Part shown: piece by piece, positions 36,138-44,899 of the stretch
Layout: each line of letters starts with the position of its first letter
Position numbering within the stretch: position 1 is the stretch's first letter
From: Mycolicibacterium agri
Lineage (GTDB): Bacteria > Actinomycetota > Actinomycetes > Mycobacteriales > Mycobacteriaceae
DNA: 64,000 bases
Direction of reading: 5' to 3'
NCBI RefSeq assembly: GCF_002553505.1
Contig: NZ_PDCP01000021.1
Location: forward strand, 1 to 64,000
Notes under the pieces: generated by a model
What the model was told of the DNA's origin: nothing
Seen by the model: only the letters and a program-made list of their open reading frames with translations
Database searches by the model: none
Position numbers and translations under genes: made by a program

Positions 36138-36204
36138 AAACCTTGGCAACCGGAATGTCAATCGCGGACGGCGCCGAAAGCCGTTCATGGAAGGAGAGTT
36201 TAAA

Positions 36205-36972
36205 ATGAGCGCCGACGCCGGGCCGCGGGTCTATCAGGATATGACGTGGGAGGAGATCTCCGCCGCCGCGGCCGCCGACCTTCCCGTCGCGATACCGATC
36301 GGCGCCACGGAGCAGCACGGCCGCCATCTTCCGGTGTGCACCGACTGGGTGCTGCCGCAGCGGGTGCTGTGCGAGGCGGCCCGTCTGCGCGACTTCGTCG
36401 TCGGCCCGTTCGTGCCGTTCGGTTACCGCAGCCGGCCGGGCAGCGGAGGGGGACAGCACTTTCCCGGCACGATCTCGTTGCGCGCCACGACGTTCATGAG
36501 TGTGCTCGAAGACATCCTCAGCGAGCTCAAGCGCGGCGGCTTCAACAACATCGTGCTCTACAACTGGCATTTCGAAAACACCGGATTCGTCTACGAGCCG
36601 GCTTTCCTCGTGTCGGAACGGCATCCCGGCCTCAAGGTCGTCGTCGTCGAGGATGTATTTCCCGAATTCACGTCTGAGCGGCGAAATATATTGTGGCCTG
36701 ACGGTTTTCCCGGGTTGGCGCTCGAGCATGCCGCCGTCATCGAGACGTCGCTGTGGATGTATCATGACGAGTCCGCGGTGCGCACCGACCGGATGGCGCC
36801 CGACGCCCCGCAACGCGTGGTCAATCATGACGTGCTGCCGATCGACACCCGCATGTCGACCGCGAGCGGCTCGCTGTCCTCGCCGATGGGCGCCAGCGCC
36901 GAAGTGGGCAAGCTACTCACCGAATGGCTGGTTGAGCGCGTCGTCGCCATCATCGACGAGGAATTCGGGTAG
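36205..36972 (+). CDS. Creatininase family amidohydrolase
   Basis: The product has 255 residues from the ATG at 36205, preceded by GAAGGAGAG. GATEQHGRHLPVCTDW gives the glutamate, histidine and aspartate metal ligands, and NWHFEN supplies the later histidine and glutamate. The N-x-H-x-E-N form resembles true creatinine amidohydrolases more than the NGHGGN form of many relatives. LEHAAVIETSLWM matches the region holding the catalytic histidine. A creatinine-like cyclic ureide is the likely substrate. Creatinase, the next enzyme of the known pathway, is not in the window. It ends 5 bases before the stop of the convergent PucR gene. Confidence 0.88.
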   Translation: MSADAGPRVYQDMTWEEISAAAAADLPVAIPIGATEQHGRHLPVCTDWVLPQRVLCEAARLRDFVVGPFVPFGYRSRPGSGGGQHFPGTISLRATTFMSVLEDILSELKRGGFNNIVLYNWHFENTGFVYEPAFLVSERHPGLKVVVVEDVFPEFTSERRNILWPDGFPGLALEHAAVIETSLWMYHDESAVRTDRMAPDAPQRVVNHDVLPIDTRMSTASGSLSSPMGASAEVGKLLTEWLVERVVAIIDEEFG

Positions 36973-36977
36973 CGCCG

Positions 36978-38471
36978 TCAGTCGGGAACGGCGAGCAGGT
37001 CTCGGGCGCGCAGGGCCAACCAGAACTCGGCCAGCGTCGCCGTGTCGGCGATGCGCCTGCCGGTCATCTCCTCGATCCGCTGAATGCGGTATACGACGGT
37101 CTGGCGGTGTACCCCGAGTTCCCTGCTGGTGCGCAACCACGAACGTTCACATCGCAGGTAGGTGTCCAGAGTGGTGACTAGCTCGCTGGAATGCGTTGCG
37201 TCATAGTCGATCAGGACACCCAAGACCCTGTCGACGACGACGCGCGCGTCTTCCGGATCGCCCAACGCCGAGAACAGTCGGGCGTCGGCGAGCCGCGCAG
37301 TTCGCCGCGAGGTGCTGACGGCCAGGCGCACCGCCCACGTCGCCTCACGCACCGCATTCGGAGCGCGCGACGGGCGTCCCAGCGGCTCGCTGATGCCGAG
37401 GGTGGCCTGGTCGCCGAGCCGCTGTTCGAGCACCTCGAGCGAGGTGTCGGTGACGGGCATCAGGGCGTAGAGCAGTTCACCCCGGCGCAGCAGTAGGTGG
37501 GGCACCGAGCGACGGCCGAGGCCCAGATGCAGCCGGCGCTCCGCCGTCGCCGAAACGCCCTCGGCGGCAACCACACAGCTTGTCACCGCGTCGATTCCAC
37601 GTTCGCCGAGTTCTCGGTCGCCCTCGCGGTCGCTCATCCTGCCGTCGCACAGCTGGCTCATCACCTCGGCGCCGATGCGCCGGTCGTGCTCGCGGCGCGC
37701 ATTCTGCTGCGCCAGCAGCACCGCAACCGCGGACGCAAGGTGCTGGAGATGAACCAACTCTGTCGAAGGGCCGCGAAACGCGTACGTGGACAACACCGTC
37801 GGCTGCTCGTCGGGCACCTCGACCACGAGGGCGCGCTGTTGCGCGGCATTCACGTGCAGGACACCGGGGATCGCGCCGCGGCGGTGCGCTATCTCGGAGA
37901 CGATCGCATCCCGAAGGTCGTCCGGCGGCGGATCCGAGGCGTCCAGTGCGACGGCGCCGGTGGCGGCGTCGAGAACCGCGATCCGACACGACAGGTCGCG
38001 CTCCAGCTGTGCCAACACATTTGCGGGCGCGGGATGTGCCATCGACTGGCGGATCACGTTGTAGACACGCTCGGTTACGGCGATCCGCCCGCTGCCGGCA
38101 GCGTCGGCCACGGCCCGCCCGATCGAGGAGAAGCCAACCGAATAGGGCACCACCATGAGCGGAAAGGCCAGTTGGTCGGCCAGCGCCACCGCCTCGGGGG
38201 TCAGTTCCGGGGTGGCGGCGTCCAGCCCGATCACCATGCCGCAGATGCCGTTCTCCGCAGCCCCGCGGATCAACGCCGTCTGGCCGCGCACGGATTCAGG
38301 CAGCGTCTGTCCGTTCTTCATCAACAACTCGCCGCCGGCCAGGTAGCTCCACGGCTCCTCGAGATCGGAGGTCTGCGCCCACGTCACCGGCGTGTCAAGG
38401 CCGTCACCGCCACCCTTCAGCGTGAGCCGCAGATGCGGGGTCTCGAGCAGATCGCGAACCCGATACGCCAT
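36978..38471 (-). CDS. PucR-family transcriptional regulator
   Basis: The product has 497 residues. The N-terminal PucR domain (ETPHLRLTLKGGGDGLDTPVTWAQTSDLEEPWSYLAGGELLM) is followed by a GGDEF-like middle and a C-terminal HTH (LDTYLRCERSWLRTSRELGVHRQTVVYRIQRIEEM). It is a second regulator of the same family within 6 kb. It is divergent from the second APC permease operon across 236 bases that contain an inverted repeat, so it probably activates that operon. The creatininase lies at its 3' side. Confidence 0.9.
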   Translation of the reverse strand: MAYRVRDLLETPHLRLTLKGGGDGLDTPVTWAQTSDLEEPWSYLAGGELLMKNGQTLPESVRGQTALIRGAAENGICGMVIGLDAATPELTPEAVALADQLAFPLMVVPYSVGFSSIGRAVADAAGSGRIAVTERVYNVIRQSMAHPAPANVLAQLERDLSCRIAVLDAATGAVALDASDPPPDDLRDAIVSEIAHRRGAIPGVLHVNAAQQRALVVEVPDEQPTVLSTYAFRGPSTELVHLQHLASAVAVLLAQQNARREHDRRIGAEVMSQLCDGRMSDREGDRELGERGIDAVTSCVVAAEGVSATAERRLHLGLGRRSVPHLLLRRGELLYALMPVTDTSLEVLEQRLGDQATLGISEPLGRPSRAPNAVREATWAVRLAVSTSRRTARLADARLFSALGDPEDARVVVDRVLGVLIDYDATHSSELVTTLDTYLRCERSWLRTSRELGVHRQTVVYRIQRIEEMTGRRIADTATLAEFWLALRARDLLAVPD

Positions 38472-38606
38472 CAGTCACCTGATCGAAACATGCGTTTACG
38501 GCGCCGCCTCAACACCGCATCGGACGTAAATGAGCAGGTCGAGCACATCGACTCAGGCTCCCGAGCCGGTGTCATCGAGCCGAGCGCCCATCCACTTTAG
38601 ATGAGC

Positions 38607-38633
38607 GTATGAATAGTCGCCTGAAATTCATAC
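38607..38633. promoter_or_regulatory. Inverted repeat upstream of second APC permease
   Basis: The arms GTATGAAT (38607-38614) and ATTCATAC (38626-38633) form a perfect 8-base inverted repeat with an 11-base spacer, about 75 bases before the permease start and 136 bases from the PucR start. GCGTAT recurs at 38639-38644. It is a candidate PucR binding site; nothing else was seen in the 236-base gap. Confidence 0.55.
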
Positions 38634-38707
38634 CGTAAGCGTATTCCGTTTCGCGCCCGACCGGCCCAAAGTTGCCGCTGGTATGTCTCTTAGCGACGGG
38701 AGCCGAC

Positions 38708-40171
38708 ATGGCTGAGACGACGGATACGACCACCATTGGACAACCCGCGCCGGAACGTCTGCTGCGCGGATTCAGCTTCCGCTCGGCGCTTTCGCTGGCA
38801 TTCGCCGACGTGTCACCGATCGCGGCGGTGTACGCGATCTTCACCCTCGGGTTGTTCGCGGCAGGGCCGAAGTTCTTCTGGGCCTTCCCGATTGTGCTGG
38901 TGGGCCAGCTAATGGTGGCGGCCGTGTTCGGGGAACTGGCATCGCGCTGGCCGTATGCGGGCAGCGTCTACCAGTGGTCGCGCCACGTCCAGAGCACGAC
39001 ATGGGGCTGGGTGGCGGCGTGGGCGTACATGTGGGGCCTAACGCTGGCACTCGGCACGCTGTCGTACGCGGCAGGCGGCTTCCTGCTCAACATCTTCGGC
39101 GTCGCCGAACCCGGCCGCTGGCAGATCGCGACGGTGGCGATCGCCATCATCCTGGCCGGCACCTGCATCAACATGGTCGGACGAAAAGTCTTGAAAGCGA
39201 TGGTGATTGCCAGCCTCACCTGCGAGGTCATCGGCTCGGTTGGCCTGGGCCTGGTGCTGCTGCTGTTCTATCGGGAAAACCCGTTCTCGGTGCTGTTCTC
39301 GAATGCGGGCATTCCCGACGCGGCATCGTGGGCATCGGGCCCCATGTTGCTGGCCATCGCCTACGTCGGATGGTCGTTTTTGGGATTCGAGGCCGCCGGT
39401 TCGGTGGCCGAGGAAGTGGACGAGCCTGAACGCAACGTCCCCAAGGCGATCATTCTCGCGCTGTTCCTCGTCGGGATGGTCGTGATGTTTTCTGCTGCAG
39501 CGCTTATTCTTTCGATTCCCGACCTGCCCGGCGTCGTGGCCTCGCAGTCCGGCGATGTCGTCGCCGAGACCCTCGCTGCGCACCTCGGTGCGGGCGTGAC
39601 CAAACCGCTGCTGGCCATGTTCGTCATCGGCTTCGTGTCCAGCTTTCTGGCCGTGCAGGCCGCGGTGTCGCGGTGCATCTGGGGTGCGGCCCGTGACGGC
39701 AGCCTGCCGGGTTCGAAGGTGCTGGGCAGACTGGCCGGAGCGGAGCGGCTGCCGGTGAACGCGATCGCCATGACCGCGCTCGTCGCGGTCATCTTCGTTG
39801 TCCTGGCGGGCACGCAGTTCTACAACATCCTGGTGAATTTCAACATCATCGGGTTCTACATCGCGTTCGGCGTGCCGGTGATCGGCGCAGCCCTGGCGCG
39901 GCTCACGGGCAAGTGGCGGCCGGGCCCGTTCAACCTCGGGCGGTGGGGCGCGCCGGTGACCTACATCGCGTCGCTGTGGATCATCTTCGAGACGGTCAAC
40001 GTCGCGTGGCCCCGCACCCAGCCGGGCCAACCCTGGTTCATCAACTGGGCCAGCGTGCTCACCACCGTGGTGCTGGCGTTGGTGGGGATGGGCATCTACC
40101 TGTCGGTGCGTCGCAACATCCAGGCCCCGATCGCGGAACGCCTGGCTGACACACCACCGCCAGCAGAATGA
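38708..40171 (+). CDS. APC-superfamily amino acid/amine permease
   Basis: The product has 487 residues from the ATG at 38708 (GACGGGAG upstream). There are about twelve membrane helices. FRSALSLAFADVSPIAAVYAIFTLGL and RWPYAGSVYQWSRHVQSTTWGWVAAW are typical of the amino acid/choline/GABA branch. It opens a rightward operon of permease, two SDRs, ureohydrolase and deacetylase-like hydrolase, each overlapping or nearly touching the next. It is only distantly similar to the first APC permease by eye, so the two may import different but related compounds. Confidence 0.9.
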   Translation: MAETTDTTTIGQPAPERLLRGFSFRSALSLAFADVSPIAAVYAIFTLGLFAAGPKFFWAFPIVLVGQLMVAAVFGELASRWPYAGSVYQWSRHVQSTTWGWVAAWAYMWGLTLALGTLSYAAGGFLLNIFGVAEPGRWQIATVAIAIILAGTCINMVGRKVLKAMVIASLTCEVIGSVGLGLVLLLFYRENPFSVLFSNAGIPDAASWASGPMLLAIAYVGWSFLGFEAAGSVAEEVDEPERNVPKAIILALFLVGMVVMFSAAALILSIPDLPGVVASQSGDVVAETLAAHLGAGVTKPLLAMFVIGFVSSFLAVQAAVSRCIWGAARDGSLPGSKVLGRLAGAERLPVNAIAMTALVAVIFVVLAGTQFYNILVNFNIIGFYIAFGVPVIGAALARLTGKWRPGPFNLGRWGAPVTYIASLWIIFETVNVAWPRTQPGQPWFINWASVLTTVVLALVGMGIYLSVRRNIQAPIAERLADTPPPAE

Positions 40172-40851
40172 CCCGCGTCGCCGTCGTCACGGGCGCGTCC
40201 TCCGGCATCGGCGCCGCGATCGCCTCGGCGCTCGCCGAAGATGGCTATCGTGTTGCGGCACTGGACCGTAACGCCGCCGCACCGTACGTCGTCGACGTCG
40301 CCGACCAGGCGGCCGTTGCGGCCGCCGTGAAGACTGTCGCCGCAGATCTCGGGCCGGTCGACGCGGTGGTCAGCGCGGCGGGGCACTACGAGTCCGTGCC
40401 GATCGCCGAGATCACCCGTGAACAACTGCACCGCATGCTGCGAGTGCATCTCGGGGGGTTGCGAAACGTCACACGCGCCGCCCTGCCGTCGATGATCGAC
40501 CGTCGCAGAGGCGCTATTGTGGCCATCACCTCCGAACTCGCCGTTGGCGGCGGCGACGCAGAGGCGCACTACTGCGCGGCCAAGGGCGCGATCATCGGAC
40601 TGGTGCGCAGCCTCGCCGCCGAGGTGGCCCCTCATGGCATCCGCGTCAACGCCGTCGCGCCCGGCCCGACCGACACGCCGTTGCTTGCGCCCGACTCGCC
40701 CTGGCGAGCAACCGAATACCTGTCGACGTTGCCGGCGCGGCGGCTCGCCCGTCCTGACGAAATCGCCGAGGTCGTCCGGTACCTGGTGAGCGAGGACGCC
40801 GGTTTCTGTACCGGTGAGGTGCTCTCGCCGAACAGTGGTGCGGTGATCTGA
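40168..40851 (+). CDS. Short-chain dehydrogenase/reductase
   Basis: The product has 227 residues, on the short side for the family because the segment after the cofactor site is compact. TGASSGIG binds the cofactor, and YCAAKGA with a serine in ITSELAVGG forms the active site. The NNAG motif is replaced by SAAGHYE. The ATG overlaps the permease stop (ATGA at 40168-40171). It is likely to oxidise a hydroxyl intermediate or reduce an imine in this pathway; the substrate is unknown. Confidence 0.9.
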   Translation: MTRVAVVTGASSGIGAAIASALAEDGYRVAALDRNAAAPYVVDVADQAAVAAAVKTVAADLGPVDAVVSAAGHYESVPIAEITREQLHRMLRVHLGGLRNVTRAALPSMIDRRRGAIVAITSELAVGGGDAEAHYCAAKGAIIGLVRSLAAEVAPHGIRVNAVAPGPTDTPLLAPDSPWRATEYLSTLPARRLARPDEIAEVVRYLVSEDAGFCTGEVLSPNSGAVI

Positions 40852-40852
40852 C

Positions 40853-41641
40853 ATGACCTCTGACATCACCTCTGACACCACGAAACGCCACGACCGGCGC
40901 GTCGCCCTCGTCACAGGCGCCACGCAGGGCATCGGGGCGGCGATCGCCGAACGCTTGGCCGCAGAGGGCGCAACCGTCGGCGTCAACGGCCCCGTGCGTG
41001 ACCATCGGATGGACGCCGTGGTGCGCGGGACGGGTGGATTCCCCGCGGCGGCAGATGTTTCCGATCCCGACGCCGTGACGGCCATGGTCGCCGACATCGA
41101 GCGCACCCGTGGGCCAGTGGACATCCTGGTGTGCAACGCCGCGTACATGACCATGGGCCCGTTCGTGGAGCACCCCGATGACGACTGGTGGAAGATTCTC
41201 GACACCAATCTGTCGGGCACCGTCTATCTGGTGCAGGCGGTCCTCGACGGGATGCGCCGCCGCGGTGGCGGCAACATCGTGATCATCGCTTCCGAGTGGG
41301 GAGTGATCGGCTGGCCGAATGCGAGCGCCTACTCGGCCTCGAAGGCGGGGCTGATCTCCTTGACGAAAGCCCTCGGCCGTGAGCTCGCGCCCGAGCGCAT
41401 CACCGTCAACGCGATCGCGCCGGGAATCATCGACACTCCGCAACTTCAGGTCGACGCCGACGACGCCGGACTCACGCTGGCGCAGATGCACGAGGAGTAC
41501 GCACGTGAAATTCCGCTAGGCCGCATCGGGCGGCCCGCTGAAATCGCCGCCGCGGTCTCGCTGTTGGCGCGCGACGACCTCACCGCGTTCGTCGGCCAGA
41601 CCATTCAGATCAACGGAGGGACCACACGGTGTCGGACATGA
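40853..41641 (+). CDS. Short-chain dehydrogenase/reductase
   Basis: The product has 262 residues. [13 protein letters not shown] (the NNAG position) and YSASKAG with a serine in IIASEWG are present. The first codons contain a near-perfect 12-base duplication (40856-40879, 11 of 12 identical), giving the repeated tripeptide TSD. It starts one base after the previous SDR stop and overlaps the ureohydrolase start by 13 bases. The FabG-like length and end ([13 protein letters not shown]) suggest a soluble NAD(P)-dependent alcohol dehydrogenase. Confidence 0.9.
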   Translation: MTSDITSDTTKRHDRRVALVTGATQGIGAAIAERLAAEGATVGVNGPVRDHRMDAVVRGTGGFPAAADVSDPDAVTAMVADIERTRGPVDILVCNAAYMTMGPFVEHPDDDWWKILDTNLSGTVYLVQAVLDGMRRRGGGNIVIIASEWGVIGWPNASAYSASKAGLISLTKALGRELAPERITVNAIAPGIIDTPQLQVDADDAGLTLAQMHEEYAREIPLGRIGRPAEIAAAVSLLARDDLTAFVGQTIQINGGTTRCRT

Positions 41642-42608
41642 ACCCGGATATAAGGGATGCGCACCAGCCGGTGCAGCCGGTCGACGGGACCGTCGTGCCC
41701 AGATATGCGGGCTTCTCGACGTTCGCGCGGTTACCGCGCATAGGCGATGTGCCGAGTTACGACGTTGCGGTGGTGGGCATTCCGTTCGATGCCGGTGTCA
41801 GCTACCGGCCCGGCGCCAGGTTCGGGCCCGCTCATGTTCGGCAGTGTTCGCGGGTGCTGCGGCCGTACCATCCGCAGCTGGAGGTGTCGCCGTTCGCCAG
41901 CCAGCAGGTGGTCGACGCGGGTGACATCGCCTGTACACCATTCGATATCGCCACCGCGGTAGGGCAGATCGAGGAGCAGGCCAGCGCGCTGATCGCAGAC
42001 GGTGCACGCCTGATCACGATCGGCGGTGACCACACCATCGCCTACCCGCTGCTGCGGGCCCATCACCGCCGCTACGGGCCGGTGGCATTGGTGCACTTCG
42101 ACGCGCATCTGGACACCTGGGACACCTATTTCGACGCACCGATGACCCACGGCACCCCGTTTCGCCGCGCCGCGATGAGGGGCTCTTCGTCGCGGGCCAC
42201 AGCGCGCATGTCGGTATTCGAGGAGCGTTGTACTCGCCCGACGACCTGTCCTCCGACGCCGAACTCGGGTTCACCGTCGTGCACTGCCGCGAGTTCCAAA
42301 GGCGCACCGTCGATGACGTGATTGCGCAATTGCGGGATGCCATCGGTGATCACCCGCTCTACGTGTCCATCGACGTCGACGTGCTCGACCCTGCGCACGC
42401 ACCCGGCACAGGAACCCCCGAGATCGGCGGCCTGACGAGCCGCGAATTGCTCGAGCTGGTGCGCGGATTCGACGGCCTCAACCTCGTCGGCGCCGACATC
42501 GTGGAGGTAGCCCCCGCCTACGACCACGCCGAGTTGACCGGCATCGCCGCCGCATTCCTGGCATACGAACTCCTGGCCGAATTGGCCCGCGCGCGGGAGA
42601 CGGGATGA
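41629..42608 (+). pseudogene. Agmatinase/guanidinobutyrase-type ureohydrolase, split by a frameshift
   Basis: Two adjoining frames together make one complete ureohydrolase of about 325 residues. The first, from the GTG at 41629, carries GGDHT and [10 protein letters not shown], two of the manganese motifs, up to [10 protein letters not shown] near 42173. From there the family sequence continues in another frame: [20 protein letters not shown], then SIDVDVLDPAHAPG, the last metal motif. One base appears to be missing near 42171-42174. Left uncorrected, the first frame runs to 42321 with unrelated residues. Either a true disrupting deletion or a sequencing error explains it. The family hydrolyses agmatine or guanidino acids to urea. 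Confidence 0.85.
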
Positions 42609-43471
42609 CGGTCGCGCCTGTTCCATGGCCGAACGGGGCCCGCTGTGCGGCGTCGTTCACCTTCGATGTCGACGCCGAATCGGCGTTGTTGGGGGTGGAC
42701 ACCTCGCACGCGGACCGGATGTCGGTGATCAGCCACCAGGCGTACGGCCCGCTGACCGGGGTGCCGCGGCTGCTGAAACTCCTTGCCGAACATGGCGTGA
42801 CGTCGACGTTCTTCGTACCCGGGTATACCGCGCTGCGGTACCCCGACGTGGTCCGTGCGATCGTCGATCACGGCCACGAGATCGCACACCACGGCTATCT
42901 TCATGAACCCATGCGTGGCAAGACTGAACAGGAAGAGGCAGCTATCCTCGACCGCGGGTTGGACGCATTGGAGTCGGTCGCCGGGTCCCGCCCCGTCGGA
43001 TACCGGGCGCCCATGTGGGAGTTGAACTGGCACTCACCGAAGCTGTTGCACGACAGGGGATTTCTCTACGACAGCAGCCTGATGGACACCGATCACCCGT
43101 ATGAGCTGGCGGTCCCCGACGGTGAGCGGTTGGTGGAGATCCCGATTCAGTGGGCGCTCGACGACTGGGAGCAGTACTGCTATGTGCCGGAGTTCAGCGG
43201 CAGCGGGCTGATCGAGAGTCCGGTCAAGGCAATCCAGATGTGGAAGCTCGAGTTCGATGCGATGCGGGCCGAAGGTGCTTCGTGGGTGCTGACCAACCAT
43301 CCGTTCCTGTCGGGACGGCCGTCGCGGGCACGGGCGCTGGACGGCCTCATCGAGTACGTGCGCTCCCACGACGACGTGTGGGTCGCGAGCCTGCGCGAGA
43401 TCGCAAGCCACGTGCGAAGCCTGGGGCTGGCCCCGCGTTCGGTTGTGCGGCCGGATCCCGCTGACTTCTAG
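42605..43471 (+). CDS. Polysaccharide deacetylase-fold hydrolase, PgdA/cyclic imidase type
   Basis: The product has 288 residues. SFTFDVDAES holds the catalytic and metal aspartates, HGHEIAHHGYLHE the metal histidines, and GYRAPMWE the arginine motif. The spacing and WELNWHSPKLLHDRGFLYDSSLMDTDHPY resemble the Helicobacter PgdA branch, which is structurally close to cyclic imide hydrolases and PuuE allantoinase rather than to chitin deacetylases. There is no signal peptide, so a cytoplasmic cyclic imide or ureide is a likelier substrate than a polymer (inference). The ATG overlaps the ureohydrolase stop by 4 bases. Confidence 0.85.
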   Translation: MTVAPVPWPNGARCAASFTFDVDAESALLGVDTSHADRMSVISHQAYGPLTGVPRLLKLLAEHGVTSTFFVPGYTALRYPDVVRAIVDHGHEIAHHGYLHEPMRGKTEQEEAAILDRGLDALESVAGSRPVGYRAPMWELNWHSPKLLHDRGFLYDSSLMDTDHPYELAVPDGERLVEIPIQWALDDWEQYCYVPEFSGSGLIESPVKAIQMWKLEFDAMRAEGASWVLTNHPFLSGRPSRARALDGLIEYVRSHDDVWVASLREIASHVRSLGLAPRSVVRPDPADF

Positions 43472-43474
43472 ACG

Positions 43475-43954
43475 TCACGGTGCGCCGAGAACGCCTTTGG
43501 CCAACAAGTCCCGCGGCTCTGCACTTCCGTTGAGCGCGCGGGTGACGCGCTCCACGATCCGCCATCGTCCGGCGTTCTTGCGTAACCGGAAGTGGTTCGC
43601 GCCTGCGCGGGCCGCGATGTATCCGTCGTCGCGGCGCAGCAACAGCACCGACTCGCAAACCGCGACCGCGTCGTCGCCGTGGACGGTCACCACGGCGGAC
43701 CCGAGGAAGTGACAACAGCCGCGGCTGATCAGGTCTTGATGGGCATCGGATCGCACAATCGCCGCGACGTCGTCACGGCTACGCATATGCCAGCCTTCGA
43801 CGTCGTAGCTGCCGTCTTTGGCCCACAGATCGGCCGTGGCCTCGGCCTCGCCGGCGTCGACGAGCGGGCCGTAGGAGGCGATGAAACGTTCGATCGCGCG
43901 TTCATCTTCGATGCGCTGCAAGCGCTTTTCGAGTTCGGCGAGCGTGCTCATCAT
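43475..43954 (-). CDS. SnoaL/NTF2-like protein
   Basis: The product has 159 residues. LEKRLQRIEDERAIERFIASYGPLVDAGEAEATADLWAKDGSYDVEGW is the opening of the SnoaL-like cone fold. HGDDAVAVCESVLLL and ANHFRLRKNAGRWRIVERVTRALNG complete the beta-sheet. Members act as small dehydratases, isomerases or ligand-binding proteins, often in steroid or aromatic metabolism. Its start overlaps the stop of the adjacent SDR by 4 bases, so the two probably act on one compound. The substrate is unknown. Confidence 0.85.
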   Translation of the reverse strand: MMSTLAELEKRLQRIEDERAIERFIASYGPLVDAGEAEATADLWAKDGSYDVEGWHMRSRDDVAAIVRSDAHQDLISRGCCHFLGSAVVTVHGDDAVAVCESVLLLRRDDGYIAARAGANHFRLRKNAGRWRIVERVTRALNGSAEPRDLLAKGVLGAP

Positions 43955-44790
43955 CGGTCACCGCCGATCAGCTTCTGCATTATCTTGTGCGTTCCCAACA
44001 CGACCTTCGCCCGGTCGGGATGGTTGCGGCGTTCGACGTCGTCGGCGTTGCCGCCCGCCACGTAAACAGGCCCGTGGGGCAGTTGCTCGAGGCCTTCGCG
44101 GGCCACGTCGGCCGGGTCGGCGACGCGCAGTCCCGGCACGTCGAAGTTCAGCCCGACGCGTTCCATCGCGGGCGTGCGGGTCACGCCGAGCACGAGTTCC
44201 AGAACGTGGACGTTGTAGTCGCGCAGCTCCAGCCACAGGCCTTCGGCGAAAATCCGGCCGAACGCCTTCACCCCGCCGTAGACGGTGTGACGCTCCGAGC
44301 CCAGGTAGCCCGCCATCGATCCGACCAGCAGGATGGCCCCGCGGCGGCGGTCGCGCATCGGCCTGCCGTAGTGCTGCACCAGGCGCAGCGCAGCGCCCAC
44401 GTTCAGGTCGATCACCTTCTGGAAGTCGGCCAGGTCGCCGTCGAGGAACCGCTCGCTGCACGTGTTGGCGCCCGCGTTGTAGATGAGCAGCCCGACCTCG
44501 AGGTCGGCAGTCGCTTCGAACAACTCGTCGACGCCTGCGGGCGCGACGAGATCGACTGCCACCGTGCGCACTTCGACGCCTCGACGGCGACACGCTTCGG
44601 CCGTCGCGTGCAGCGGCTCCGGTTTGCGGGCGAGCAGCACCAGGTTCAGTCCCGCGGCGGCCAGCAGGCGGGCGAACTCCGCGCCCACGCCCTCCGAACC
44701 GCCCGCGACGACGGCCCACGGGCCGTAGTTCTGCAGATCAGTCACCGCTCGATCCTGCCTTGGCCCTGTTTCTCCCGCGCGAGCGCTCAC
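43951..44790 (-). CDS. Short-chain dehydrogenase/reductase
   Basis: The product has 279 residues from the ATG at 44790; a GTG at 44745 that gives VTDLQNYGPWAVVAGG is an alternative start closer to the fold. GGSEGVGAEFA is the cofactor motif, YNAGAN the NNAG position, and YGGVKAFG with the serine in VGSMAGYLG the active site. It resembles the 3-ketoacyl or 17-beta-hydroxysteroid type common in mycobacterial lipid metabolism. It is coupled to the SnoaL-like gene downstream. Confidence 0.88.
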   Translation of the reverse strand: MSARAGETGPRQDRAVTDLQNYGPWAVVAGGSEGVGAEFARLLAAAGLNLVLLARKPEPLHATAEACRRRGVEVRTVAVDLVAPAGVDELFEATADLEVGLLIYNAGANTCSERFLDGDLADFQKVIDLNVGAALRLVQHYGRPMRDRRRGAILLVGSMAGYLGSERHTVYGGVKAFGRIFAEGLWLELRDYNVHVLELVLGVTRTPAMERVGLNFDVPGLRVADPADVAREGLEQLPHGPVYVAGGNADDVERRNHPDRAKVVLGTHKIMQKLIGGDR

Positions 44791-44899
44791 CCTTGTACGG
44801 TTTCCGGCCCGGAATCTGTACCTAGGTGCGCGCTCGCGGAGGCGTGGTCTGGCCGTGTCGCGCTCCGGCCTTCGCGGGGTGTGCCCCTACGATCGCCCG

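Noticed and set aside
41629..42321. A shortened 230-residue ureohydrolase as the real product
   Set aside because: Residues after about 182 lose all family similarity while the other frame regains it at once, including the last manganese motif.
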